Positions 41,629 to 51,711 are shown, counted from the first letter of the stretch. The stretch: DNA of 64,000 bases from Aurantiacibacter marinus (GCF_001021555.1 NZ_LDCP01000001.1:1240001-1304000); one strand, 5' to 3'. Notes: a model not told the origin generated them from the sequence alone. Translations and numbers: made by a program.

Positions 41629-43986
41629 CTAGACAAGCGTGATGCGCGTTTCTTGCAGGTTTTGACTATCTGGCCCGGCCATGATCACGATTTCGCCTGG
41701 CTCTACCAGCAGTTTGCCGTCGGCATCGCGGTACCCGAAATCTTCCGGCCCAAGCTCGAACTGCACAACTTGCACCTCCCCCGGTTCCAATAAGACTTTC
41801 TGAAATCCCCGCATTTCCTTGATCGGGCGCGCCCTGCTGGCGATGGAATCGCGAATATAGAGCTGGACAACGTCCTGCCCGGCACGGTCACCAGTGTTTC
41901 TGACTGACACCGATACCCGCAACCTGTCTTGCAGACCGATTGAAGCACGCTCTGCTTGCGGAGCGCCATAACCAAAACTCGTGTAGCTCAGCCCGTGCCC
42001 GAACGGATAGAGCGGCGTCGAATCGGAGAACACATAATTGCGGAATCGCCCCGTCGGCTTCTGGTAATAATAGCCCGGCAATTGTCCGACATTGCGTACG
42101 ATTGTCACCGGCAGTTTGCCGCTGGGATTCACGTCACCGAACAGGATGCTGGCGATGGCGTGGCCGCCTTGTTCGCCGGGATAGAAGGCATCAAGGATCG
42201 CCGGGCAATTCTCTGCCAGAACCAGCGGAGATAGCGGCCTGCCATGGATCAGCACGGCGACGGTGGTCTTGCCGAGCGCCAGCAGGGCCTCTGCCAGTTC
42301 ATTCTGCTCTCCGATCAGTTCCAGATCATCACGGTCACCGCGTGAATCTCCGGCGAAATAGGCTTCTCTTGCGGTGGATTCGTTTCCGCCCAGGCACATC
42401 ACGATGACATCGCAATCCTGTGCGGTAGCAACAGCTTCTGCGATCAAGCGCCGATTGCGCGCAGGATCGGCCTGAACGCTTTCATCCGAGGCATCGGTCT
42501 CGATCTCATTATTGCCTTCATCGCCTGCAGTGATAGCGCAGCCTTGCGCGTATTCGACTTCAAATCCCGCCTGCTCGGCATAGGCCTGCAACCCCTCGAG
42601 CGCGCTGACCCCGACGAAGGGTTTGGGCGAATATCCGCCCAGATGGACTGATGCGGCATTTGGGCCGACCACCAGCATCTTGCGTACCGCAGAGCTTTGC
42701 AGGGGGAGGACATTGCCTTCATTCTGGAGGAGGACGATTGATTCCTCTGCCATGCGCCGGGCGAGCAGTTTGTGCTCGGTACTGCGGGCCAACCGGCCGG
42801 CAAGGGCAGGATCGGCAAACGGCATATCGAACAGACCGCATTTGAACTTGGCGGCAAGGATGCGTTCGGCCGCGCGCCGCACGTAACGTTCTTCCAGCAA
42901 GCCATCGCGGACAAGCTGGGGCAACATGAGGTAAACGCCATTGTTCGCCAGTTCGATATCAACGCCCGCGCGCAAACCCATGATGGCCGCCTCTGCTTCT
43001 GATCCGGCAACGCCGTGCAAACTGTGAATGCGGCGCACATCGTCCCAGTCGGACACGACATAGCCTTCGAAACCCCAGTCATCGCGCAGCACATCATTCA
43101 GCAAATGCGTATCGGCATGGGCGGGCACGCCGTCGATTTCCCCGTGCGAAGCCATCAGGCCAATCGATCCCGCCTCTGTGATCGCCGCCCGGAAAGGCGG
43201 AAGCACCACGTTCTGCATTTCCACCGGCCCGATGTGCGACGGTGCAAAGTTTCGGCCGCCAATGCCTTGCCCGTACCCGGCGAAATGTTTCACGCTGGTA
43301 GCGATCCGGTTAGCTGGGAGGTATTCCGCAGGAGCACCTTGCAGCCCTTCGACAATAGCCTTCGCAGACACGGTAACAACGTGTGGGTCTTCGCCCCAGG
43401 TTTCTTCCGAACGGCCCCAGCGCGGGTCTGTGCAGATGTCGATATTCGGAGAGAAACAACCCTGCGACCCGCGTGAGCGCGCTTCTTTGGCGGTGGCTTC
43501 AAACACCTGCCTCACCATATCGGGGCGGAAGGCGCAGGCCATTGCCATCGCTTGCGGGAACTGTGTTGCCCCGTCGGCGAGCAGGCCATGCAGGCATTCT
43601 TCAAACACGAAGGCGGGAATTCCGAAGCGGCTGCGGCTGACAACTTCCTGCTGCATCGCCATCACGGCGCGGGCGTTGTCTTCCGGCCCGGCTTCAAGGC
43701 TGGCGGAATAGACGCCGCCGATCCCGTGCGCGAAATAGGGGAAATCCGCTTCAAACCCGGCAGGGTCAGACATGACATCGGCAGCGCGGGGGCAATTGAG
43801 CTGGGCGGCCATTTCGTCCAGCGTCATCAGATTGGCCAGTGCCGCTGCGCGCCTTGCAGGAGAAAGGCTTCTGTCGCGGTAATCGTCGCTTGCCTGATTT
43901 ACTGCGGCAAGCACCGGCATTGGAAACGCAGCCGTAAGGCTCGCGCCTGAAATTCCGGCCAGTAGGGCGCGTCTGCTTACCTGCAT
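41629..43986 (-). CDS. Glycoside hydrolase family 3 beta-glycosidase, Tat-exported
   Basis: 785 aa. The N-terminus QVSRRALLAGISGASLTAAF is a twin-arginine signal. The GH3 N-terminal barrel has ATSVKHFAGYGQG and the nucleophile segment YVVSDWDDVRR (Asp, near residue 305). The C-terminal domain and a fibronectin-III-like end (LQDRLRVSVSVRNTGDRAGQDVVQLYI) complete the usual BglX-type plan. It likely removes beta-linked glucose or xylose from oligosaccharides in the periplasm. It is the last gene of the reverse-strand polysaccharide cluster and has its own operator-like repeats upstream. Confidence 0.93.
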   Translation of the reverse strand: MQVSRRALLAGISGASLTAAFPMPVLAAVNQASDDYRDRSLSPARRAAALANLMTLDEMAAQLNCPRAADVMSDPAGFEADFPYFAHGIGGVYSASLEAGPEDNARAVMAMQQEVVSRSRFGIPAFVFEECLHGLLADGATQFPQAMAMACAFRPDMVRQVFEATAKEARSRGSQGCFSPNIDICTDPRWGRSEETWGEDPHVVTVSAKAIVEGLQGAPAEYLPANRIATSVKHFAGYGQGIGGRNFAPSHIGPVEMQNVVLPPFRAAITEAGSIGLMASHGEIDGVPAHADTHLLNDVLRDDWGFEGYVVSDWDDVRRIHSLHGVAGSEAEAAIMGLRAGVDIELANNGVYLMLPQLVRDGLLEERYVRRAAERILAAKFKCGLFDMPFADPALAGRLARSTEHKLLARRMAEESIVLLQNEGNVLPLQSSAVRKMLVVGPNAASVHLGGYSPKPFVGVSALEGLQAYAEQAGFEVEYAQGCAITAGDEGNNEIETDASDESVQADPARNRRLIAEAVATAQDCDVIVMCLGGNESTAREAYFAGDSRGDRDDLELIGEQNELAEALLALGKTTVAVLIHGRPLSPLVLAENCPAILDAFYPGEQGGHAIASILFGDVNPSGKLPVTIVRNVGQLPGYYYQKPTGRFRNYVFSDSTPLYPFGHGLSYTSFGYGAPQAERASIGLQDRLRVSVSVRNTGDRAGQDVVQLYIRDSIASRARPIKEMRGFQKVLLEPGEVQVVQFELGPEDFGYRDADGKLLVEPGEIVIMAGPDSQNLQETRITLV

Positions 43987-44018
43987 GTCTGTTTACCTCT
44001 TCACCATTTGTGCAATAT

Positions 44019-44041
44019 TGATTGCTTATGATTTGTTCTGA
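44019..44041. promoter_or_regulatory. Phased TGATT direct repeats upstream of GH3 (operator candidate)
   Basis: TGATT at 44019, TGATT at 44029 and TGACT at 44039 follow each other at exactly ten-base spacing, 33-55 bases before the GH3 start codon. The same phased motif occurs at four other promoters of this locus. Confidence 0.6.
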
Positions 44042-44105
44042 CTGTTTTGGAGTAAGTGATCAAGCTTTAGCGGCCTTCCGTCCCAAGAGGACTGGACGCG
44101 GATAT

Positions 44106-45788
44106 TCAGGGTAGCTGGGTTGCTGCAAGTTCGCTGGCCATGAAGCCGTACCTTATTGCGCGCGCGCTGATGGTGGTGCCCGGTTCGGCGTGGAACGGCC
44201 CTGTGTAGATGCGCCCCGGTTCGGGTGCCTCGGCTCCGAGCGTATAGGCGATGCTGGCACCCGCCGTCCCGCTCGACAGGGTGACAAGTCCTTGTTCGAC
44301 CGTGATCTGCGGAGTGGCGGTTTGCGGCTGGACCAGTCCCGGCCACATCGCTTCGATCATCTCGATCTCGGGCAGGGCGCTGAGATCACCTGTGGACGTA
44401 ATCCAGTCGTCCATGGCACCGCGCAGCCTGCGCAGATGGTATGAATAGGCGGGATCGCTGGCGAGATTATGGATTTCATGCGGGTCGGCGATGATGTCAT
44501 ACAGTTCTTCGGCCCCGCGCGGCTGTGTTAGCCGGGCGGCGGCTGGCGGAAGGCCGCCTTCTGCTGCGACGCGCCAGAATTCCTGCATCGTGGGCAGATT
44601 GTCCCTGTAGGCTAGAGGCCGCAGGACAGCGAGTTCCGGCTGATAATTGCGGATGTATTTGAAGTGTGCATCCCTCACCGCCTTTGTCCGTCCCGGAACA
44701 GCGTCAAGCCGGTCGGCGGCTGCAAAAACGTACTCAGCCGCAGGTTGGGTGGTGAAGTCGCGGCCCTGAATAAAGGCCGGACTATCCGCGCCTGCAAAAG
44801 CGAGCAATGTGGGTGCAAGATCAACAAAGCTTACAAGGCTTGTGTCAATCTCGCCTGCGCGCCTGCCATCGGGATAACGGACCATCATGGGCACTTGAAT
44901 ACCGCTGTCGTAAACGGTTCTTTTCATGCGCGGCAGTCCATCGCCATGGTCTGTGGTGATGATGACAATGGTGTTGTCCGCCAGCCCTTCTGCCTCAAGC
45001 CGCGCGACAATTTCACCCACTTTTTGTTCGGCGAATGCGACATTGTCATAAAGCGTGGCAATATCGCGCCGCACGATTGGCGTGTCGGGCAGGTATGGAG
45101 GCACTTCAACGGACGCGGGATCAGTCAGCCGCTGCTTACCCGCAAGCGCCCGCCGGTTCCGCTCTGTCACTCTGGTGACAAGCGGATCATCGCTTACGCG
45201 ATCTTCCGGCCACATGTACCCTTCGTGCGTCTCGTAAATGTTGACCATGGCGAAGAAGGGCTGCCCTTCGGCTCTGCCAGTCCAGTCCGCATCGCCGCCA
45301 TTGGCGTCCCAAATGGTGAAGGGGTCGCCGAATTGGTAATCCGTCTTGCCGTTGTTGACCGTGTAATATCCTGCGCGGCGAAGCAGTTCGGGGAAGGCCT
45401 TCACATCGGCTGGCGGCACCGCCTCATATTCAATCGGACCGCCGCCGGAAATCCACGTGACCGGAGAGCGGGTGCGCATGTGCTGTGTGCCGAGCGTTTG
45501 CTGATGGACGCCAGTGATCAGCGATGATCTGCTTGGCGAGCATACACCCGAAGTGGTGAAAGTGTTGGGATAGCGGACCGCCTGCCGGGCAAAGGCATCG
45601 AGGTGGGGGGTTGTGGCGATATCATCGCCAAAGGCACCGATGCGCGGGCCCATATCTTCGAAAACGATCAAAACGATATTGGGCCGCGCATCGGGTGATG
45701 GTTCCGAACCCGTTCCAGCAGAGGTGGCTACGCATCCTGCCAGCAGCAGCACCGCGAGGGCGGCGAGCAGGCTTTTCAGATGCTGCAT
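44106..45788 (-). CDS. Type I sulfatase, lipoprotein, with C-terminal beta domain
   Basis: 560 aa from the ATG at 45786-45788. A signal and lipobox (LLLAGC, Cys19) anchor it in the envelope. The formylglycine site is GVCSPSRSSLITG with Cys83, the canonical CxPSR form. Metal and substrate residues appear in IVLIVFEDMG and TTDHGDGLP. The last 70 residues (TISARAIRYGFMASELA end) look like the chitobiase-type C-terminal beta domain, an accessory carbohydrate module. It likely removes sulfate from a rhamnose-containing glycan. Four bases after the next sulfatase gene. Confidence 0.93.
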   Translation of the reverse strand: MQHLKSLLAALAVLLLAGCVATSAGTGSEPSPDARPNIVLIVFEDMGPRIGAFGDDIATTPHLDAFARQAVRYPNTFTTSGVCSPSRSSLITGVHQQTLGTQHMRTRSPVTWISGGGPIEYEAVPPADVKAFPELLRRAGYYTVNNGKTDYQFGDPFTIWDANGGDADWTGRAEGQPFFAMVNIYETHEGYMWPEDRVSDDPLVTRVTERNRRALAGKQRLTDPASVEVPPYLPDTPIVRRDIATLYDNVAFAEQKVGEIVARLEAEGLADNTIVIITTDHGDGLPRMKRTVYDSGIQVPMMVRYPDGRRAGEIDTSLVSFVDLAPTLLAFAGADSPAFIQGRDFTTQPAAEYVFAAADRLDAVPGRTKAVRDAHFKYIRNYQPELAVLRPLAYRDNLPTMQEFWRVAAEGGLPPAAARLTQPRGAEELYDIIADPHEIHNLASDPAYSYHLRRLRGAMDDWITSTGDLSALPEIEMIEAMWPGLVQPQTATPQITVEQGLVTLSSGTAGASIAYTLGAEAPEPGRIYTGPFHAEPGTTISARAIRYGFMASELAATQLP

Positions 45789-45792
45789 GGAG

Positions 45793-47115
45793 TTAGTCCG
45801 GCCACCATTCTTCGATTTGGGCGCGCAGCGAGGCGACCCGCTGGGTTTGCGCAGCGTCCCCAGCCAGATCATCACGCTCATCAGGATCGTTAACCAGATT
45901 ATACAGTTCTGCCCGGCCTCCATCGTGATCATTGACGATCAGCTTCCAATCGCCTTCGCGGGCCCAGCGATGGGTCACATTGACCGTCGGATTATCAAGA
46001 TCGACCGAGGTGTGGTAATAGATTTCCCCGAACATCGTGCGCGGGGCAAGGCTGGACTGGCCGCGCAGGTACGGCAGCAGATTTGTGCCTTTCAGTTCGG
46101 GCCGCTGCGGCAGATTGGCTAGCGCCAATGTGGTCGGGAAGAAATCGACAGAACTGATCAGATCGTTGCGTCGGCCTGGTTCGATATGTCCCGGCCAGCG
46201 TACCATGATCGGTGTGCGAACCCCTCCTTCGTAGGGCGAGCTCTTGCTTCGCGGATCGTACCGCAGCGTGCGCCCCTGAAGGTCACGGAAGCTTTCCCCT
46301 TGCCGGTTGGGGACCCAGCCATTGTCGACGATGAACATGATAACGGTGTTGTCTGCCTGACCATGCGCTTCCAGCAAATCCATCATCTGCCCGACAGTTT
46401 CGTCGAGCCAGGCGATATTGGCATAATATCCAAGGGTCCGATCATCGAGGCCCATGTTTTCATAAGGCTCCCTGAAGCGGGGTTCGGCATCGAAGGGCGA
46501 GTGCGGCAGGTAAGGCGCGAACCAGACGAAGAATGGATCATCCCCGACATCACCCAGAAAATCATCAATCGGCTGCATTGTGCGGCGGCCAATACTCAGT
46601 CCCTGGTCGCCATGACGCGTCCCTTGCGTCATTCCATCGGTAAAGCCGCCATTGGCAAAGGGGCCTTCCCAGAACTTGCCAGTCTGCATGCTGCGATATC
46701 CCTGCCTGCGAAGATCCATCGGCATCGGAGTCTGCATTTCGAGGAAACGGAAAGTATCAGAATGCGCCATGCCTTCGGGCGGATCATTGAAGCAGATACC
46801 GTGATCCCAAGCGTATTTGCCGGTAATCAGAGTGGCCAGTGACGCACGGCACAGGCTGGTCGGCACATAGCCATTGGGAAAGACCGCCGATTCAGCAGCA
46901 AGCTGGTCGAGGTTCGGGGTCTGCACAATGTCATGCCCCATGAAACCGAAATCGCCATAGGCCTGATCATCGGCGATGATCCAGACGATGTTTGGCGGGG
47001 TTTCCTGCTCCAGCGCAGCCTCTGCCAAAGGGTTGTCCTGCGAAAAGGCGCAGCTTGCCAAAATCGAGAGCAACCCGATGGTCGCCACTATTCTTGCCGG
47101 AATGCGGATTTGCAT
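45793..47115 (-). CDS. Sulfatase with altered signature motif, lipoprotein
   Basis: 440 aa. The lipobox LASC (Cys22) predicts an envelope lipoprotein. The active-site region is TSLCRASLATLITG: Cys89 is kept, but the arginine at +4 of the canonical CxP/AxR motif is leucine (CRASL). Other sulfatase features are normal (NIVWIIADDQAYGDFG, FIVDNGWVPN, LPHSPFDAEPRF). Related sulfatases with CRPSL-type sites exist, so it may still be matured. It is packed between the GH78 gene and the other sulfatase. Confidence 0.9.
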   Translation of the reverse strand: MQIRIPARIVATIGLLSILASCAFSQDNPLAEAALEQETPPNIVWIIADDQAYGDFGFMGHDIVQTPNLDQLAAESAVFPNGYVPTSLCRASLATLITGKYAWDHGICFNDPPEGMAHSDTFRFLEMQTPMPMDLRRQGYRSMQTGKFWEGPFANGGFTDGMTQGTRHGDQGLSIGRRTMQPIDDFLGDVGDDPFFVWFAPYLPHSPFDAEPRFREPYENMGLDDRTLGYYANIAWLDETVGQMMDLLEAHGQADNTVIMFIVDNGWVPNRQGESFRDLQGRTLRYDPRSKSSPYEGGVRTPIMVRWPGHIEPGRRNDLISSVDFFPTTLALANLPQRPELKGTNLLPYLRGQSSLAPRTMFGEIYYHTSVDLDNPTVNVTHRWAREGDWKLIVNDHDGGRAELYNLVNDPDERDDLAGDAAQTQRVASLRAQIEEWWPD

Positions 47116-47138
47116 AGTCTGAATTCCCAGTCTGATTG

Positions 47139-49988
47139 TTATTCCCGTTCCACGGAAACGATGCGGTCACCTGCTTGAGACAGGGTGAAGTGGTACGTTC
47201 CGGGGCCAATCCTGCGCGCGGCGATATCGTTCACGCCGAGCCGGACAGTAGCCTGCGTGTTGAACGGCACTTCGACTTCCCAGCCGATGGTATCATCGGT
47301 CCGCGCCCACTCGCTGCGGATAAGGCCGTAACCTGTTTCCAGAGAGACAATTGCCTCATCAAGATCGGCCGGGAACACAGGGCTGAGCCGGAAATGCTTG
47401 TAACCCGGATTGTCGGGATCGGGATTTATGCCGCCTAGTCCGCTGTAGAACCACGCATCGTAACCCCCTTTGAACGGGTGGTTCAGTGATTTGCCCGGTT
47501 CAGCACCGTCTTCCGGCACATATTGCATATTGTCTTCCCACAGGGTCGTGCCGCCAAGCGTATCGAACAGGTAAGAGTATCCCGGCGCACCCGGCGCCGT
47601 GAAAATTGCGAAAGCTGTATCGGCATGGCCATGATCGCTGAGAGCCGGATAAAGCCAGGTCTGTCCCAACGCGCCTACGCTGGCGTGCCCGCCCCAGGTT
47701 ACGCGCACATCATGTTCAATCGCGGCAGAGACACGTTCAAGTTCAGAATCTGGCGCGATCCCGAAGGATATCGCCATCGCGTTGGCCGTCTGGCTGCCAT
47801 AGCTGCCCGCAGCGGCATCGTAATAGGCAGCGTTGAAGGCATTGCGGATCGCATCGCGGCGCGCAGTAAACGCTTCGGCATCGTCATTCCGGGCCGTCAG
47901 CGCTGCCATATCTGCCATCTGGTCGTAGACCCGCGCAATCAGCGCTGTGGCGGTCACTTCGCCCGGCGTGCTGACGGACATGCAGCGTCCCAGCGGACGC
48001 GCCGCGCCGACCGCTGGCAGGGTATCGCACCAGTCGCCGTAGAAATGTGTGTCGTCCGTGAACAGGTCGCCATCTGCGACGGTTTCGACATAGGCAACAT
48101 ATTCCAGCAGACTTTCATATTGCCCTTCGATCACTGAAAGATCGCCGCTGTGCAGATAATGCTCCCACGCCAGAAAAACTTCGGCCGCAGCCCAGTCAAT
48201 CATGCCGGACCGCGTCCGGCGACCCGGCACGATGGTGGGGGCGATTTGGTCGGTGGTTTCGAAATCGCCCAAATATTTTTCAAGGAACGGCGCCATATCG
48301 AAGTTGTAACTGGCCATGTTTACAGTGGCATGGGCATCGCCGGTCCAGCCATTTCGTTCCCGGATCGGGCAATCCGAAGGCACACTGACCAAATTGGTTT
48401 CGAAGGACCAGAGAGCGGTTTCGTGAATGCGGTTGAGCAATTCGCTCGACGATTGGAAATGGCCAATCCGGTCAACATCGGTGCGGGTAAGGTGGGCCGT
48501 GAACGCATTGATCGGAGGAGGGCCTGAAAGGCCTGTAACTTCCATATAACGGAACCCGTGCCACGTAAAAGAAGGCGACCACGGCTGCGCGTCCACGCCG
48601 TCTGAAACATAGGCGTCAACTTGTTTGGTGCGCGGCGCTCCTCCTCCTGAATTCATGCCAACCTGGCCGGTATCGTCCGCCCACTCGGCATATCGGAAGA
48701 TCACCGTCTGTCCCGGCTCCAGATTCAGTTGCGAGAAATCGATCGTGGGAATTCCGGTGAAGTTTTGCCCGAAGTCGATTGTCCAGACACCCGTTGCAGG
48801 GTTCAGCACCGCCTGCGGTGTTACCTCTGTCACCCGGCGCACAGGCGGCATTTCAGCAGCGACAAGTTGCTGAGTGGGAGCATCGGCAAAGACGGCTGCA
48901 GGCACCCAATCAGCGGAAGACGCGCCAGCTGGCGTTGTCCATCCGGAAAGCTGCGCCCGCGCGTCAAACACTTCACCCGAATAGACGCCGTTCTTCAGAA
49001 TGGGGGAGGGGTGGGCCTGCCAGCTTTCATCGCTGATGATCACTTCGCGCGATCCATCCTCATACTCGATTTCCAACTGGGCGATGGCGGCGGGTTCGCC
49101 GTAGAACAGCCTGTCCAGCCCGAACGCCGTGCGCTCTGCGTAAAAGCCGTTGCCCAGATGGATGGCCAGCGTGTGTTCGCCCATGCCCAGCCGGTCGGTA
49201 AGATCATCGACATCGTAATAGATGCGCTTGTCGAAATCAGTCTGTGCCGGGTTCAGGATACGGTCGCCGATTTTCTCGCCGGACAGGAAGAATTCGGAAT
49301 AGCCCGCTGATGTAGAATACAGCATGGCCGAGCGAACCGGGCGATCAACTGTAAAATCGCGCCGAAAATAGGTTGCGGGGCGCATCGCCCTCAGCCGCCC
49401 GAACGTGTCTGCGACCGTCGCCGGGTCACGGAACTGTGGATCATTAGCCGTCGCAGCAAGCCAGCGTTCCAGGCCGGGCGTTGATTCTGCCGGATCAAAC
49501 AACGGGCTGGTTATCCAGCGCGCCTGCCAGTCAGTCTGTTCCAGCAGGGCCATATTCCATGATGCAGTTTCGCTCCACGCGCCGGGAGCATCCGCTCCGT
49601 CAGCCCAGATCCGCACCCGCCAGAACGCCTGCTGCCGCGAAGCCAGTGGGGCGCCGGCATAGGGAATGGCCAGCGAGCGGCCGTCAGACACTTTCCCGCT
49701 GTTCCAAAGGTCAGCTTCGCCCGCGGTTAACCGTCCAGCCGTGCTCGCCACTTCAATCTGGTAGGCATCCTGCGCAGTGACCGGGCTGCGCCATGAAAGG
49801 CGCGGAGAGGTGCGGTCCACTGCGCGGGGCACCAGTTGATTCTCTACCTGAAGGTGGAGCGGCGCGATTGTTGCGGCAGATGTAACGGGCGACCCTGCCT
49901 GCAAACCTGATTGCGGATTTAGGAAAAGCGCAGCTGCGGCCACAAGCGGAAGACCGAACACGCCTGAGCGCCAACTAAATCGAGACAT
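47139..49988 (-). CDS. Alpha-L-rhamnosidase, glycoside hydrolase family 78
   Basis: 949 aa from the ATG at 49986-49988 (MSRFSWRSGVFGLP), with a signal peptide. The N-terminal beta domains include YSEFFLSGEKIGDRILNPAQ and the (alpha/alpha)6 barrel has the GH78 catalytic region DCPIRERNGWTGDAHATVN, where the glutamate of RER-GWTGD is the proposed acid. The late WGGHASVGALGQ and GGYDAWFYSGLGG segments belong to the same fold. It removes terminal alpha-L-rhamnose, feeding the rhamnose pathway encoded downstream at 56-62 kb. Confidence 0.94.
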   Translation of the reverse strand: MSRFSWRSGVFGLPLVAAAALFLNPQSGLQAGSPVTSAATIAPLHLQVENQLVPRAVDRTSPRLSWRSPVTAQDAYQIEVASTAGRLTAGEADLWNSGKVSDGRSLAIPYAGAPLASRQQAFWRVRIWADGADAPGAWSETASWNMALLEQTDWQARWITSPLFDPAESTPGLERWLAATANDPQFRDPATVADTFGRLRAMRPATYFRRDFTVDRPVRSAMLYSTSAGYSEFFLSGEKIGDRILNPAQTDFDKRIYYDVDDLTDRLGMGEHTLAIHLGNGFYAERTAFGLDRLFYGEPAAIAQLEIEYEDGSREVIISDESWQAHPSPILKNGVYSGEVFDARAQLSGWTTPAGASSADWVPAAVFADAPTQQLVAAEMPPVRRVTEVTPQAVLNPATGVWTIDFGQNFTGIPTIDFSQLNLEPGQTVIFRYAEWADDTGQVGMNSGGGAPRTKQVDAYVSDGVDAQPWSPSFTWHGFRYMEVTGLSGPPPINAFTAHLTRTDVDRIGHFQSSSELLNRIHETALWSFETNLVSVPSDCPIRERNGWTGDAHATVNMASYNFDMAPFLEKYLGDFETTDQIAPTIVPGRRTRSGMIDWAAAEVFLAWEHYLHSGDLSVIEGQYESLLEYVAYVETVADGDLFTDDTHFYGDWCDTLPAVGAARPLGRCMSVSTPGEVTATALIARVYDQMADMAALTARNDDAEAFTARRDAIRNAFNAAYYDAAAGSYGSQTANAMAISFGIAPDSELERVSAAIEHDVRVTWGGHASVGALGQTWLYPALSDHGHADTAFAIFTAPGAPGYSYLFDTLGGTTLWEDNMQYVPEDGAEPGKSLNHPFKGGYDAWFYSGLGGINPDPDNPGYKHFRLSPVFPADLDEAIVSLETGYGLIRSEWARTDDTIGWEVEVPFNTQATVRLGVNDIAARRIGPGTYHFTLSQAGDRIVSVERE

Positions 49989-50063
49989 AAACCCCTCCAG
50001 ATTCGATATGATCAATATGCATCATTAAGGCGCAGAAGCAATCAGCAATCCAATCGGGAGTGC

Positions 50064-51539
50064 CTACTCAATGTTGCTGTCCAGATCGCTGAAAGCATTG
50101 CTTGCCGCGATATCGACATTGGCGGATGCAATTGTTCCGGCGATCCCGGCATGGGAGCCGATAGTGATGCCGACCGTCGTGGAGGCCGTGCTGCGTGCGC
50201 CCTCAACGCCGAAAATGCTGTTGTCGGCCACGCTGGCATTGGTAACGCCTTCAAGCACAATGCCTTCGTACCGGCTGTAGCGAACGGGGCTGTCGGCCTG
50301 CGAAACGCGGGCGCCAAGATTGCGGATCAGGTTCCCCGATATGGTAACATCATTGGCGGATTCGACTTGAATGTTACGCTGTACGCCATTGAAGATATTG
50401 TCCTTCATCACCACGGGTTGGACAATCCGCTCTATTGTCTGCCCATTGGTAGTGCGCAGCGGACCGCTGAGGGATTCGAGCGAAAGGCCGCGCACGATAT
50501 TCACGAACAGATTGCCTTCCATGCGAATGTTCTGTGCGCCGCGTTTGGACGAGATGCCGTCGAACCCGCCGTAAAAGCGATTGTTTCGCAGCACGTAATT
50601 ACCGCCGAGTGTGGGATCATATGGGGAAGCGGAGACATAGATGCTGGCATCGCGGATGCCGAAGAATGTGGAATCCTCCACCAGTGCAGACCTGACGCCA
50701 GTGATGAATAATCCGCTGTCCCCGCCAGCATTGCGCCACGTGTCGCTAGTGCTGTCAATCGCGGGGGCAGTCCGGGGATTGTCGAAATAGGCATTTCGGT
50801 TGGCATCCGCGATCGGCGCGCCGATTACTGTGAGGCTGCGTACGGTTACTGCCCCGACCTTGAGTGGCGGGCTGGTTGACAGGGTGCCGCCGCCGTTGAT
50901 GCCGCGGAAGGATAGGCCATCTGTAGTGCCCGCCACCGGCGTACCTGTGGTGGTAGCCCCAACGCCGGTTCCCTGTGGCACTGTGCCGGAAAGGCGTGCT
51001 TGGGATATATTCAGCTCTCCTCCCGTCCAGCCTATGTCCACGACATCATTGCCGCCGCAATTTCCGCTGAAGGAGGAAGCAGTCACATCGAAATCTATCA
51101 GATCGGAATTCACATCCGGCCCGGCCACAAAGACCGCACCGGTTGCAATAATGGCAAAGCTCTTGTTCTGGATCACTGCAGTGACGCCATCTGCGCTGTT
51201 GATGTTATACGTGCCCGCAGGGATAGTAAGTGTGTCGCCCTTGCTGGCAGCCTGTTGCAGCGAGGTCTGGATTGCCTGCGTGTCGTCCAGCCCGTCATTT
51301 GCAATTGCGAGCCAACCGGCAGTTCCATCACATTCCCCTCCAGTAGCCGCGAAGGTATTACCACTTGGCGGAGGTGATGGACTGGGTGTTGGACTTGGTG
51401 ATGGTGTTGGCGTGCCTGACACAGTCGGAGTAGGTGAGCTGCTGGAACCTCCTCCGCATGCGACAAGCGGCATCGATGCAGCCAGAATTACGGCGAGCGT
51501 TATTGGTTTGGCTGTAATCCCTTTGGCAATCCTGCGCAT
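50064..51539 (-). CDS. Right-handed beta-helix lipoprotein, candidate polysaccharide lyase
   Basis: 491 aa. A lipobox (LVACGG, Cys28) is followed by a Ser/Pro/Thr linker (about residues 33-60). The body shows a pectate-lyase-like start (DGLDDTQAIQTSLQQAASKG) and repeated short strands with N-ladder pattern (NNRFYGGFDGIS, GNLFVNIVRGLSL, DNIFNGVQRNIQV, GNLIRNLGARV, DNSIFGVEGA), the mark of a parallel beta-helix. Family is not recognised. Its operon place and the GH105 gene, which needs a lyase product, make it a lyase candidate; that is inference. Confidence 0.82.
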   Translation of the reverse strand: MRRIAKGITAKPITLAVILAASMPLVACGGGSSSSPTPTVSGTPTPSPSPTPSPSPPPSGNTFAATGGECDGTAGWLAIANDGLDDTQAIQTSLQQAASKGDTLTIPAGTYNINSADGVTAVIQNKSFAIIATGAVFVAGPDVNSDLIDFDVTASSFSGNCGGNDVVDIGWTGGELNISQARLSGTVPQGTGVGATTTGTPVAGTTDGLSFRGINGGGTLSTSPPLKVGAVTVRSLTVIGAPIADANRNAYFDNPRTAPAIDSTSDTWRNAGGDSGLFITGVRSALVEDSTFFGIRDASIYVSASPYDPTLGGNYVLRNNRFYGGFDGISSKRGAQNIRMEGNLFVNIVRGLSLESLSGPLRTTNGQTIERIVQPVVMKDNIFNGVQRNIQVESANDVTISGNLIRNLGARVSQADSPVRYSRYEGIVLEGVTNASVADNSIFGVEGARSTASTTVGITIGSHAGIAGTIASANVDIAASNAFSDLDSNIE

Positions 51540-51567
51540 CTATCCCGTCGTCCCATTAAACACATTA

Positions 51568-51602
51568 TGATTATTTATGATTCTTTCTGACCTAACATGA
51601 TT
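51568..51602. promoter_or_regulatory. Four phased TGATT direct repeats upstream of the beta-helix gene
   Basis: TGATT (51568), TGATT (51578), TGACC (51588) and TGATT (51598) lie at exact ten-base spacing, 29-63 bases from the gene start. This is the best example of the locus motif. Confidence 0.68.
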
Positions 51603-51658
51603 GTTATTGTGGTCAAGAGGCCGGTAGTGCTCCGGATTTCATGATCTGGGGCCGCAGG

Positions 51659-51692
51659 AAAAAGGGGGCACCGCAGCGCGGCACCCCCTTTC
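51659..51692 (-). terminator. Terminator after the TonB-dependent receptor gene
   Basis: On the reverse strand GGGGGTGCCGC and GCGGTGCCCCC form a stem followed by TTTTT. It lies 20 bases after the receptor stop and separates it from the beta-helix gene, which has its own operator. Confidence 0.83.
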
Positions 51693-51711
51693 CTGTTCAA
51701 CTGCCTGTGCC

